Origin: Pelagomonas calceolata
Lineage: Eukaryota; Sar; Pelagophyceae; Pelagomonadales; Pelagomonadaceae
Direction of reading: 5' to 3'
NCBI GenBank assembly: GCA_918797485.1
Contig: CAKKNE010000001.1
Location: forward strand, 5,766,001 to 5,830,000
DNA length: 64,000 nt
The notes beneath the pieces are model-generated. The model worked only from the letters and a program-made list of their open reading frames with translations, did not search any database and had not been told where the DNA came from. This document shows, piece after piece, positions 38,054-47,519 of the stretch. Numbering within the stretch: the stretch's first letter is position 1; each line of letters begins with the position of its first letter. The translations under genes were made by a program, and so were the position numbers.

Positions 38054-39229
38054 TTAGGCGTCCCCCGTTGGCGGCGCCGCCTCGCGGGCGCGGAGCGCGG
38101 CTAGCGTGTCTCGTAGGGTTATCCCAAGCGCGGCCCGCGCCTCTTGTTGGGATATCTCAATCCCCGATGCGAGCGGGTGTGTGGCACCGAGGACGCGCCG
38201 CGCGGTCTGATCCAAGTCCTCGAGCGTGTTCACGGCCAGGCGGAGATCGTCGAGCGTGGCGGCGGGGTCCTTGTAGAGCACCATCGCGTAGGTCCACCTT
38301 ATCCTGAGAGTGACGTCATCACTATCTCCGAGGACGCGTCGCGCCACGGGCAATGTTGTGCGCGACACTGATTTGGCTTCTTCGAACCGCTGTAGACCAG
38401 CAAGACATGTCGCGTAGTTTTGGGCTGCTATGATGGTGACTGCATGTTCTTCGCCGTTGCGCCTCAAACGCCCGGCGTATACGTCTCGCCGCATGCGCAG
38501 GGATTCTTCCGCCCGTCCTAGAGATGAATACGTGGTCGCAAGATTGTGCTGCGCGGCGAGCGTGTCGTGTTCTGATGCGCCAATGCGCCGTATCATAGCC
38601 AACTGGGCCTCTTTCACAGACAACTCCTCCTCATGGTGCCCTGCGGCGGATAATCCGCTCCCAAGCTGTTGCATCGCACAACTTCGAAGCCCGTCCGTCT
38701 CCGGCCGGCCAACGTACATCTTCCAGCACGCCCACCCGAGCGCGCAATACACGACGCCGTGGTATCCTTGCTCGCACAAACTACACGTGTGCCACCGCCC
38801 GAACCTCTCACCCAATGCCTTGCCGCCCAACTTATTCTCCACAGCCTCCGCGACCAAAATCTTCGCCTGCTCCGCCAGGCACGACACGTGCACAAAGCCC
38901 TCCGTCGTGTGGCACGCGCACCCGCGCACAAGGCCCTCACCCGTGTGTCGATGGACGGCCTCGGTGCAGATGTAGCACGTCTGGCCCTTCGTGTCCTCCG
39001 CGCACGCCGTCGCCGCGACCGCGACGGCCTCCGAGTACTTCTTATTTGCATTGTACTGCTCGGCGCCGCCTGCTTTCTTTATTTTCTTACAGAGCTGGTC
39101 GTGCCCGCCTTCTTTCCAGTGCTGCACCTGGCAGGCTGCCCCGCAGTAGCGCGTGCTGCAGCGGCCGCATTTCTTGCCCGAGGTTAGCCCAAGCTCGGTG
39201 GCGCAGACAGCGCAGGTTGTAAGGATCAT
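38054..39229 (-). CDS. MYND finger / RING-CH-like / TPR protein, copy B (complete)
   Basis: 391 residues. MYND finger at residues 1-45 (TCAVCATELG..SGKKCGRCSTRYCG, HWKEGGHDQLCKK), Cys-rich RING-CH-like block at 75-165 (TCYICTEAVHRHTGEGL, GCACHTTEGFVHVSCL, CSLCEQGYHG). About five TPR units follow (LAAQHNLATTYSSLGRAEESL, TIIAAQNYATCLAGLQRFEEA, LRIRWTYAMVLY), as in kinesin-light-chain-type TPRs. Convergent with the desaturase (65 bp). One of three paralogues in the window, all on the minus strand. Confidence 0.85.
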   Translation of the reverse strand: MILTTCAVCATELGLTSGKKCGRCSTRYCGAACQVQHWKEGGHDQLCKKIKKAGGAEQYNANKKYSEAVAVAATACAEDTKGQTCYICTEAVHRHTGEGLVRGCACHTTEGFVHVSCLAEQAKILVAEAVENKLGGKALGERFGRWHTCSLCEQGYHGVVYCALGWACWKMYVGRPETDGLRSCAMQQLGSGLSAAGHHEEELSVKEAQLAMIRRIGASEHDTLAAQHNLATTYSSLGRAEESLRMRRDVYAGRLRRNGEEHAVTIIAAQNYATCLAGLQRFEEAKSVSRTTLPVARRVLGDSDDVTLRIRWTYAMVLYKDPAATLDDLRLAVNTLEDLDQTARRVLGATHPLASGIEISQQEARAALGITLRDTLAALRAREAAPPTGDA

Positions 39230-39560
39230 GTTCTACTGCTCGGTGGGCGACCTAAGAGGCAGCCCTTTGCAAGGAGCTGAGAGGCTGTGGATCGAGAGGG
39301 CGCCGAACCCGCACGGATAGATAACAAAGGTGCCCTGGGACGGCCGAGCGCTCCCTTCGAAGGGAAGCCAGTCCGCGGCCGGGCCGCCAAAGTGCGGGTT
39401 CGGCGCGATTTTGCGCTGTGCGAGACTTTGGGCAACTAAACGCCGCCCGTGCGTGCGTCTACGGGGTGCCTGCGAGCCGTTCCGAGCTCCCGGTCGAGCC
39501 CTGCGTCGCTCCCGCGCGGCGACGGCGCACAGCTGCCCGACCAGAGGGCTGCCCACGCAG

Positions 39561-40673
39561 ATGCCCAACCAGTTCGGAGGGAGAGCGCTCATCGCCGACT
39601 TGGCCACCGTCGACACGAACGGTAGGTGGCTGCTCGACGACGAGTTCGCCGACTTGGCAAGTGAGGTGCTCGGGCAGCCGTTATCGGCGCGCGATTGCTG
39701 GAGAGCCTGGTTTACGCCTGCCGGAGGTACGTATCCGGACGACTGCGAGTTTACTTTGTTGCGGAGTAGAGTCGGTGATCTAGTGCACGACGATGAAGAG
39801 GAGACGCCGCGGTATGCGTATTGTGTCAACACACAACGCGTCCAACGGACTCTAGACAGCACATGTATCTGCGGTTCTGAACAAGGCGACTACGCGAAGA
39901 AGAAGTGGCCGACACGTGTGGAAGGCGTGGAAGAGGCGAAACACCCTCTACCTTCTTTATCCTCGGATTCTACATATAAACAATCAGCGGGCAGTGCCGC
40001 GGCACACGTGCACCGAGTGCGAAAGCTCATGGAAGAGTTCAGTGTCAGTACGTACGATCCTAACCTAAGAGCCTTACCCGTCGAAAAAAGACCACCTTCC
40101 GGTTTACATAAACTGAAATGCCCGCTCTGGGCCTTTTCACCGCATCAAGTATCACCTATGAAGATGAACTTTCTCATGGGGTTGGTCGATAAGGACGGCG
40201 ACCCCATCAAGAGGGAGCTGAAAGATATCCCATTGGTTGATCGGCCGATGGTGGACGTGTTGGATGAATCATTGTATCCTACTGCAAAGGATGAAGATGA
40301 TATCTTATATGTGCGACCGTCGATCGAAGCTACTACTGCCGCTATAGAAGAGCGACTCAAAAGGACGGCGGGCATGTACTCCATCAACTCCGGGGCGGAC
40401 GCGTCGAGGGTGAGATTCAACGACACCATACAGGATTTAGCACCTACGGCCCACAAGTGGATCGAAGTCGACTCTGAGATTCAACGGAGACGGACAGGAC
40501 GTGAAAATGCGGAGAAGCGGACGAGACGCTTTCACAGAGCAGACGACCCGCCACCGAGAACCGTCGAGGAGATCATGGCCGAGGCCGACGAAGCTAGACA
40601 AACGATCAGTCAACGACGGGACACGCACCAACCGTTAACGGTGATGATGTCGAAGACCATGATAGGTGACTAA
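39561..40673 (+). CDS. Hypothetical protein, unknown family
   Basis: 370 residues from MPNQFGGRALIADLATV. The frame is open upstream to 39330, but that stretch has chance composition. No domain recognised. Notable parts: DDEFADLASEVLG near the start, PVEKRPPSGLHKLKCPLW mid-protein, an Asp/Glu-rich segment (YPTAKDEDDILYV), and a basic helix (RRRTGRENAEKRTRRF) near the end. Convergent with the next gene, 5 bp between stops. Confidence 0.6.
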   Translation: MPNQFGGRALIADLATVDTNGRWLLDDEFADLASEVLGQPLSARDCWRAWFTPAGGTYPDDCEFTLLRSRVGDLVHDDEEETPRYAYCVNTQRVQRTLDSTCICGSEQGDYAKKKWPTRVEGVEEAKHPLPSLSSDSTYKQSAGSAAAHVHRVRKLMEEFSVSTYDPNLRALPVEKRPPSGLHKLKCPLWAFSPHQVSPMKMNFLMGLVDKDGDPIKRELKDIPLVDRPMVDVLDESLYPTAKDEDDILYVRPSIEATTAAIEERLKRTAGMYSINSGADASRVRFNDTIQDLAPTAHKWIEVDSEIQRRRTGRENAEKRTRRFHRADDPPPRTVEEIMAEADEARQTISQRRDTHQPLTVMMSKTMIGD

Positions 40674-40678
40674 CATAC

Positions 40679-42386
40679 TTATTTCCCTTCGGCGTCCCTT
40701 TTAGCCCTCTCCGCGTTCCGCGCGTCTCGCTCGATCTCAAATCTACGATGATCGGTCCGCTCGAGGAAGTCGCGCTTGGCCAATAACCCCGTGCCGCCCT
40801 TGAGCGAGTCCTCGAGCTTGTGCTTCTCCTTGTACTGGTCCCACTCCTGGGCCGACTTTTCGGTGGCCGTGATCTCTTTTTTGCCCGCGATCAGATCCAA
40901 GACATGGTCCAAGCGGTCGTGGGCCTTCCGTCTCGCCGTGTTCGCGTCACTAGTTTCCCACTTCGTCTTCGTCACTTGCACGGTCTCGCCGCCGAAGCGC
41001 CGCTCCTCGACGACCTTCTGTTTTCGCACGAGGTTCTTGAGGATCTCGTCCTTCGACTTCGGTGGCGGCGCGTGCTTCCGCTCCTCTATGCTACGATCGG
41101 CCCGTCGCACGATGGCCGCAGCACCCTTGGACCCGAAGATTCCAGCTAGAACATCTCGCTTCTTCGGCTTCTTCTTCTTCTTCTTTTTGGAATCGGGGCT
41201 CTTCTTGACCTTCTTCTTCTTCTTCGGCGCCTGTGTTCAAGCAACCAGTGAGCCATGGTTCAGCCGTGGGAAATTTGATTCATGCGCTGCGCGATGCGGG
41301 AGCCATCTCCTCGTCGTCATCACTATCGAACCCTAAGTCGGCCGCAGCCTTGGCCACGAGCTTTTCCCGCTTCGCGGCCGAGACCGCGTCGCGGTACGAC
41401 GGCGCGGCCCGCTCGCGCACACCAAGCTTCCCTTCACTCAACTCCTTGTCGGCGGCGGCGTCCTTGAAGTCGTCGTCACTGTCGTCCTTCGTCGTGTCGC
41501 CCTCGAGCTCCTGCCTTGTGCGCTCCTCGGCGTTCTCGGCCGCGGCCCGTCGACGCCGCTTCCCGCCGACAGGTTGAGCCTTCTCCCTCTCGACACGTTC
41601 CTTCTCCTTCTCCTTCTTTCTCTGTTCAATACGCTTCTCGCGAGCTTTCGCCTCCTTCTGGTCGTCGTCGAAGCCCCAGCCCTCCTCCTCGGACTCGGAC
41701 TCGTCCTCGTCGAAGTCAGAATCAAACACATCTCGCCGCTCGTGCTCCGATTCCGCACTCCCCGAATACTCGTCGTCGTCCTTCTCGTCCTTCCAGAAGT
41801 CGTCGATGTCGTCATCTTCCTGCTGCGCCTGGCGCTCCTTCTCCTGCCGGATCAGAGCCGCCATCGCGCCGCCGGACCTCTGCCTTCTCGAGCGTTGCAG
41901 GACTGCGGCCTGTCTGACCGGTGCGGGCCTCAACGCCTCCATCAAATTCATGCACAAGGCCACGTCGTGCGCCCGCAAAGGCGCCAGGTGCTTGTCCTTC
42001 ATCAAGTCCACGTCCCGCACGCCCCAGGCTACACTTCTACGTAACCACGTTTCCGCATCGTCCAACCTATTACATTGGGCGTGGCAACACGCTAAATTGA
42101 AAGCACAATCAGCTCTCTCTTCAGAAACTTCTTTACTGCCCTCGGTTTTCGCATCTAATTTGAGAGCTCTCTCGAAGCATAGCGTCGCGTCCTTCCACTC
42201 CTCCTCTTCGACGTGGGCCATGCCCTGCTCGCAGATCTCGTCGAATTCTTTGGTTTCTTGCGCCTTTTTTTCTTCGCCCTTGAGCTTCGGTTTCGGCTCG
42301 GGCTCCGGTTTGCTTGGCGCGAAGTCGTCGTCCGAGTCCGCAGGCGCCGGTTTTGATGGAGCGAAGTCATCTTCGGAGTCCGACAT
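40679..42386 (-). CDS. TPR - YL1-like - BCNT-C protein (SWR1-type subunits fused)
   Basis: Exon 1 (42386-41286) and exon 2 (41230-40679) joined in phase 0. It starts MSDSEDDFAPSKPAPADSDD (a longer in-frame start at 42530 is possible). Residues 45-145 look like TPR helices (CFERALKLDAK, ADCAFNLACCHAQCNRLDDA). Then comes SRRQRSGGAMAALI..DDIDDFW with a strongly acidic DVFDSDFDEDESESEE, like the N-terminus of YL1/Swc2. Exon 2 is Lys-rich, then WDQYKEKHKLEDSLKGGTG and FLERTDHRRFEIERDAR, the BCNT-C domain of Swc5/CFDP1. Both families bind H2A.Z-H2B in the SWR1 remodeller. The fusion relies on one short GC-AG intron. Confidence 0.62.
41231..41285 (-). mobile_element. Introner-like intron, short, apparent GC-AG
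   Basis: 55 bp. The plus strand shows CCTGTGTTCAAGCAACCAG (from 41230), close to the transportin-intron end, and AAATTTGATTCATGCGC at the other side. Only GC at 41285 is phase 0, and the downstream exon also begins GC. Confidence 0.58.
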
Positions 42387-42578
42387 CGGCAAGCGTTTGA
42401 CGCCGCCGCGGCGGCGAGAGGCGCGAGCGAGCCGCTGCTGCTTTTGTGAGGCGAAACGCACGCGCAGTGGTGCCGCGCGGCTAGCACCAGTCTGTGATGA
42501 AGCGCTGCTGCGCTGTGCGGCCTGTTGCACGCTCTCTGCTCGACTTAATCGGCCGAGAGCGCGGCTGGCGCGATATTA

Positions 42579-42604
42579 GCTAGCGGCCCTGTAAGGCACT
42601 AGCC
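42579..42604. promoter_or_regulatory. Spacer palindrome, copy 9
   Basis: GCTAGCGGCCCTGTAAGG followed by CACTAGCC, 49 bp upstream of the longest possible start of the YL1-BCNT gene. Confidence 0.65.
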
Positions 42605-42926
42605 AGGCTTCGGAGGTCTTCAAGGCTCCCAGGGGACGCAGGGTCGTCGTGGCGCGTGACATCACTCCAGGAGGACCTGGTATGATGACGCAAGGATGTT
42701 CCCGGTAAGGCCCGGAGCTCCGTGAATAGCACTGCCCGACGCCCCACGGCGAGGACCGCTCTCCCAGGCCGCACGTCACCCGGGAGACTAGAAAGTACCA
42801 ACGCGGGGCCTTACACCGTCCGGGGCAAGGGCAGCGATGGCGTGGGGTATTGTCAGTCAGTCAGTGGGGTTGGGGCGGTCGAATTTTTGTGTTGTTTTTC
42901 TGTTTTTTTTTTTTTTTTCAGCGTCG
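42605..42926. other. Spacer with T-tract
   Basis: No gene supported. It has an introner-type GCGATGGCGTGGGG at about 42834 and an unusually long T run near 42902-42919 just downstream of the bZIP-PAS stop. Confidence 0.5.
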
Positions 42927-44555
42927 CTAGCCGGCGAGCTGCGGCTGGACGTCCTGGAGGACCCCCAGCATGTGCGACGGTTGCGCGTCGTCGTTGCCGC
43001 GGACCAGGGGCACGACTCTCAGGAAGTTCTGGAACCGTTGGCCCTGCTTCGTGTAGTTCGTGATCAGTGCGGAACACGCATGGCCCCGCGCCGCCTGGTC
43101 GACGATCTTCGTGATCTCGTCGCGCTCCGAGAGGGGCCCCTGGAGGCACGCCAGGGTCTTGCCCACGGCCTCGTCGGCACTAAACCCGCAGAGCCGGACC
43201 CAGGCGTCGTTGACGTGCTCGATGACGAAGGGCCGCGTCGCCGAAGTGACGACCCGAGCATCTTTTGACTCTTGTAGAGCATCTTCCAACGTATTGGGCA
43301 CCGCGGCATAAGGCTCGGCCACGGGGCTTCTCGAGGCCCTTGTCAATTGCTGCCACAGGCCGATGGTGTCAAAAGTAAGTTCGAGCCGAGCGACGCGGTC
43401 GCCGCGGACACCGCGCGGCGCCGCCCGGAACATCGCCTTCGCGGTACCTCTCTGGCTGAGGACGCACCTACCTTCGGCGTTCGCCACGCGCAGCACCCAG
43501 GGAGCTAGCAGCGTCCCATCCGCCGTCCAGGCCACAGAAGCTCTTTCTAGCACACATTCCGCGCGGCCCTCCTGCGGGGGCATCTCGCTCTCGTCGTGCT
43601 CCGGTTCCTTCGAGCGTCGCCCGCCGCTCCGCGTCTGTCTTCCGGATTCACCTTGGTCCGACGACGACCGCTGCTCGTCCAAAGCGGCTCTAGCTGCAGC
43701 AGCGGCGGCGCGCGCCGCGGCGGCCTCGGCCTCGCTGCCTTGCGATCTAGGTAATCGTGTGAGAGCTGCTAGGCAGGTCCTCAGGGACTTGACGTCGGAG
43801 ATGGCCGCGCGCACTCCTGTTACGGTTCTGCCAGAGACGGTTTGTTCGTACGGCGCAAATGATCTATAAGGCGTGTGCGGCAGGTGCAGCTCAAAGTCCG
43901 GCTCCACGAGTTCGTTCCACAATCTTTCTTCGCTATCCGGATCGTCGGGGTCGATCTGGGGGTCGTCGGCCACTCTTAGATTGAGCAGCGCGTCGACGGT
44001 CTCGACGCGCCGCGCCCGCCTCGCGTCCCTCGCGTCCGCCTCGCGCAGCCGCTGGGCCATGGCCTCGTTTTCTCTTGTTAGGTTGGTCACAGAAAGTTGT
44101 AAATTCTCGACGAACTCCTTCTTCCTACGCCTCGTTTGTCTCGCGTGCTCGCGGTTCCTCGCTCTACACCTATCGGCCTTGTCCTGGAGCTCGCCCTTCG
44201 TCGGCGGTTGGAGTTGTTTTCCCGACGGGGCGCCGGCCCGACCCCTCTTGGGAGCGGGGGCCTGGGCCTGCTCGGACGACACCTCCGAGCCGTCCGTGCT
44301 TCCCGGTTTTCGATCCTCCTCTGACTTAACAGGCTGGAAGCGGTCTTCCGGCGGCAGCATGGCGCCGGCCGTCGGGTCGGGGAATGCGTCGAGGACGCCC
44401 TGGCCGCGAATTTTGTCGTCCTCCGGGGACTCGCTCATGCGGCCCGAGCTCGGCTCGGACTCGGGCGGGAGCTGGGCCAATCCGCTGTCGAGGAAGTCGT
44501 AGGGGCCGAAGAGGCTGTCCAGAGCCTGGTCGCCTTCGTCTACGTTGTCTCTCAT
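42927..44555 (-). CDS. bZIP-PAS transcription factor (aureochrome-like, LOV cysteine absent)
   Basis: 542 residues. Acidic/Pro-rich activation-like head; bZIP at about 120-185 with basic region RCRARNREHARQTRRRKKEF and leucine-type heptads (LQLSVTNLTRENEAMAQRL). The C-terminal PAS domain (about 410-540) has VVTSATRPFVIEHVNDAWVR, CGFSADEAVGKTLACLQGP. In LOV photosensors this motif is GxNCRFLQ with a flavin-binding Cys; here the Cys position is Leu, though a Cys sits two residues later. So it is a bZIP-PAS regulator of the stramenopile kind, probably not a classic blue-light LOV sensor. Ligand unknown. Confidence 0.78.
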   Translation of the reverse strand: MRDNVDEGDQALDSLFGPYDFLDSGLAQLPPESEPSSGRMSESPEDDKIRGQGVLDAFPDPTAGAMLPPEDRFQPVKSEEDRKPGSTDGSEVSSEQAQAPAPKRGRAGAPSGKQLQPPTKGELQDKADRCRARNREHARQTRRRKKEFVENLQLSVTNLTRENEAMAQRLREADARDARRARRVETVDALLNLRVADDPQIDPDDPDSEERLWNELVEPDFELHLPHTPYRSFAPYEQTVSGRTVTGVRAAISDVKSLRTCLAALTRLPRSQGSEAEAAAARAAAAAARAALDEQRSSSDQGESGRQTRSGGRRSKEPEHDESEMPPQEGRAECVLERASVAWTADGTLLAPWVLRVANAEGRCVLSQRGTAKAMFRAAPRGVRGDRVARLELTFDTIGLWQQLTRASRSPVAEPYAAVPNTLEDALQESKDARVVTSATRPFVIEHVNDAWVRLCGFSADEAVGKTLACLQGPLSERDEITKIVDQAARGHACSALITNYTKQGQRFQNFLRVVPLVRGNDDAQPSHMLGVLQDVQPQLAG

Positions 44556-44594
44556 CGTGTTTTATCGTGTTTTATCGTGTTCTATCGTATTCTT
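44554..44594. repeat. Short tandem repeat in the bZIP-PAS leader
   Basis: Four near copies of ATCGTGTTTT (period 11, last ones diverged), just upstream of the bZIP-PAS ATG on the minus strand. Confidence 0.75.
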
Positions 44595-45129
44595 GTGCGA
44601 CGCCTTCTTTAGCGCCGGGCGGAAGACAGGTCGGTCTGTGGGCGCTTCGCGTTTTTATCGCCCGCGCAGCCTTTCCCGAGCCCTGCCCTATCCAGCGCGA
44701 GTCACCGCAACGTCTCGGGGGGCTTGCGCTACGTCGCGCGGCGGTCCTCACGTAGAGGTGAAGGTCGCTCCTTTTACTGCGAGCTCCTCCGCCGGGGCGC
44801 TGAAATTGCGCTCTTGAGGGCTTCACAGCTCAAGGCCAATCGATCCTGACCGCGGGCTTGGCTTATAAAAGTCTAGCGGCGGAGCGGCTTCCTTTATGCC
44901 TCCCGCTGCTGCCCCCTGCTCGATTTCTGGACGGCTAAGACGGCAACTACAAACACGCCTCAGACCTCCAAAGAGAGCACTCGGCACACGGGTGGGCCTC
45001 TGGGCTCACGAAAAGGACGGGTACGCGACGCGCGACAAACCCGCACGCAGGGAGAGCACCCAGGCAGCTGTCTAGAGGCAAAACTGTCGTACCGCACACA
45101 GTCCTCGTATTTGAGCTTGCACTATACAC
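44595..45129. other. Spacer, promoter side of bZIP-PAS
   Basis: No gene supported. It contains a CCAAT-like GGCCAATCG and a TATA-like CTTATAAAAG near 44835-44872. Confidence 0.45.
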
Positions 45130-45930
45130 TCAACTTACACCCAACAACTCCAACCGCCTTAGCTCACAAGTCTCCAGGTGCGGCAACGACCGGTGCGCGG
45201 ACACGTCCACGCCCGCGAACGCCGTCTGGAGGATCTGGAGGCAGTCGCCGTGCGACACGAGGAGGACCGCGTGGCCCTCGCGCGCGCCTTCGACGCGCTG
45301 GACCGCGCCCGCCGCGCGTTCCAAGACGGCGCAGGCCGCCTCGACGCCCCACGCCGTATGCGTCGCGTCGATGGCGTCTTGCTCCCAGACCGCTTCGTAC
45401 GCCGTGTTCGGCCCCAGCTCGAAGTCGCCGAAGTCCCGCTCGCGCAGCGCCGGCTCGGCCTCGACGTCAGCATGGACCGCCTTGGCGACGATCTTCGCAG
45501 TCTCGAACGTGCGCGAGAAGTCCGACGAGAGGATCGTAACGGGTCGCGTCCGCACGATCGCTTTGAACGCGTCGCCGGCGGCGCTAGCCTGCTCCCGCCC
45601 GGTCGCGTGGAGGCCTGCGCGGTAAGACGTCGTCTGCCCCTCTCGTGTCTGCTCGACGGCGTGGAGGCCGACGGTACGCCATCGACGCGACACCTGAAAG
45701 GCACCTTCCCACACCGAAAACGCACCGTACTCGAGCCGCGCGCCGCTATCGATGCGGCTGACGATGATACCGGCCTCGTTCGCCTTTGACCAGCCGTGCC
45801 TCAACGCGTAGTACTCGTTCCTGAGCGACTGCTGGCCCGGCGCCAGGAGCAGGGCTCGCGGCTGTGACAGTGAGGAGGCTGTACGCCGCGTGCTCCGCAG
45901 AAAGGGCTGGAGCAGTCTCATCCCTGGCAC
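45130..45930 (-). CDS. Histidine phosphatase (phosphoglycerate mutase-like)
   Basis: Two exons (45930-45726, 45614-45130), about 229 residues after splicing. Motifs: YALRHGWSKANEAGIIVS (catalytic RHG His), LSSDFSRTFETAKIV, LRERDFGDFEL and LVSHGDCLQIL (second His). Exon 1 begins with a possible mitochondrial or plastid leader (RLLQPFLRSTRRTASS). The enzyme transfers or removes phosphate from small molecules or proteins, with TIGAR/SixA-type or mutase activity possible; the substrate is not decided by sequence. Splicing G|GC restores EYGLHATGREQA, the normal family spacing. Confidence 0.8.
   Translation of the reverse strand: MPGMRLLQPFLRSTRRTASSLSQPRALLLAPGQQSLRNEYYALRHGWSKANEAGIIVSRIDSGARLEYGAFSVWEGAFQVSRRWRTVGLHAVEQTREGQTTSYRAGLHATGREQASAAGDAFKAIVRTRPVTILSSDFSRTFETAKIVAKAVHADVEAEPALRERDFGDFELGPNTAYEAVWEQDAIDATHTAWGVEAACAVLERAAGAVQRVEGAREGHAVLLVSHGDCLQILQTAFAGVDVSAHRSLPHLETCELRRLELLGVS
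45615..45725 (-). mobile_element. Introner-like intron, in-frame length
   Basis: 111-bp GT-AG intron (GTGCGTTTTCGG...ACCGCGCAG) with GTCGCGTCGATGGCGTACC. The frame stays open if it is retained. Confidence 0.74.
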
Positions 45931-46119
45931 TTTTCGACACTGCTAGATGTGCGGAGCTTAGTTTTGGAACGAATTGTCCACAGGCACGGCATGCAGGCTG
46001 CACCAAAAAGTGGTGCCAGAGAGAGCAAAATGAGCAAATTGCAATGACGGCGTCGAACGGCCCAATCACCCAAATGGCTGCTGCTCAATATGGATAAGTG
46101 ATCACACAAAACGGTCACA

Positions 46120-47421
46120 ATGGGCGCCGGTCGCGCAGCCCTCGCATTGACGGCAGGCCTAGCCTGCAGTCTCCCAGTAGCTCTCTGGCTGCTCGCGCGA
46201 CGACGACCGAAGCGCCGCGACGCGATCGTCGACGCGTATAAGCAACACATTCAAGCGCTCGTCGCGCGGCTGCGGAACCTCATCGCCGCGGACGACGCCG
46301 CGCCGCCGCCGCAAACGCCGCCACAGACGCCGCCGCGGAGCAAGCCAGCACAGCGCGACCCGGAAGAGGCGTACTCCTTTGCCTATCGCCTCGATTTACA
46401 AGGAGACAACATCACATTAGCGGCCGAAGCATTGGCGTGGGTGCAGTGCCGGCGGGCCGTCGCCGACACCTGCGCCTCGCACAATCTGAAACAGATCACG
46501 TCCGAAACGATAGTCTACGATGGTGTCATCGAGGCGACCACCGCAGCGCCGTGCGTCGCCCGGTTCCTCCATGGCCTCGCGGCCGTGGACAACGTCGACA
46601 TACTTGTCAAAGCCCTGGCGGCGGCGCGGTCCCACGTCGACGCGCAGCGCCCGCGCCGTTCTTTGATAGCGACGCTTGCCAAAGGCGGGGAGGTCTTCGA
46701 CGTGGCCCTCGCGAAGGACGCGAAAGTGGCTTATGATGATGTGTCGATCTTTCTGTCCGCGAAAAAGAAAAAAATAGGATACGTGCTGTGTCGCGTCGAG
46801 AGCGGCCCCCGACTCGTACTAAGGGGTTTACATGTTGACGAGAAGCGCCGGGGCGAAGGTTTGGCCACATTGTTAGTGAGGCTGTGGCTGGCCGTCGCCG
46901 AGGAGCTCGGTTGTGGAATAACAACGCAGGCCATCGACAAGCCTGTCGTTGCCGTTATTTTGGAGGCCGCGGGCCTCGAGCCGCGGTCGTCGAAGTTTGA
47001 GGTATGATGCGGCGTCCGATCTCCACTCGCCATCGAGCAGATGTCGCGTCGATGGCGTGGAGGTTGACGCGAGTCGCGCCCGATCACAATCGCGTCGCAG
47101 GTCAAGGTCGCGCGCGACGCGCAGAATAGGACCGTGGTCTGGAGCCACAGCACGGACGCGCGGTCCCTCTTCAGCCGCCGCTTCGAGAGCTCGCAGGGCT
47201 TCCGCGTTAAAGATGAGGGCGAGATGTCGCCGAAGCGCAACGTGCGCCGCGCCCACGTGCGGACAACGTTTGCGCTGCCTCTCGATAGAGCGCCGGAGCC
47301 GCTTCAAGGCATATCCTGGCGCGCCGCGCGGTTGGTCGCCTTCGCGAACGGCGTGCCGGCGCTGCGGCGGCGTTTAAGGGCGGGCGAGGGAGTCGCTTCG
47401 CCACCACGTAGCATACGGTAA
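46120..47421 (+). CDS. GNAT-family acetyltransferase-like protein with N-terminal membrane anchor
   Basis: Two exons (46120-47001, 47101-47421), about 400 residues. The N-terminus has one hydrophobic segment (ALALTAGLACSLPVALWLL) followed by Arg, a type I anchor. GNAT signature at about residues 220-285: LVLRGLHVDEKRRGEGLATLL (acetyl-CoA P-loop region) and AIDKPVVAVILEAAGLEP. Exon 2 adds a 106-residue basic extension (VWSHSTDARSLFSRRF) of unknown role. Substrate unknown. Confidence 0.68.
47002..47100 (+). mobile_element. Introner-like intron in the GNAT gene
   Basis: 99-bp phase-0 GT-AG intron, GTATGATGCGGCGTCC...GCGTCGCAG, with GTCGCGTCGATGGCGTGG. Both donor and downstream exon start GT after AG/G. 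Confidence 0.78.
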
Positions 47422-47519
47422 GAAGTTTTGAGGACGTCTAGAAGCGCCGGGCTCCACGCCATCGACGCGAGTCGCCAGAGCTACTAGTAGAGGATACAAA
47501 CATTTAAAGGGGGAACGAG
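47422..47519. other. Spacer with introner motif
   Basis: CTCCACGCCATCGACGCGAG near 47452-47471 sits in the 3' spacer between convergent genes, outside any visible frame. Confidence 0.45.

Noticed and set aside
43060-43270. Calling the bZIP-PAS protein a true aureochrome
   Set aside because: The conserved flavin-binding cysteine of LOV domains is not at its position.
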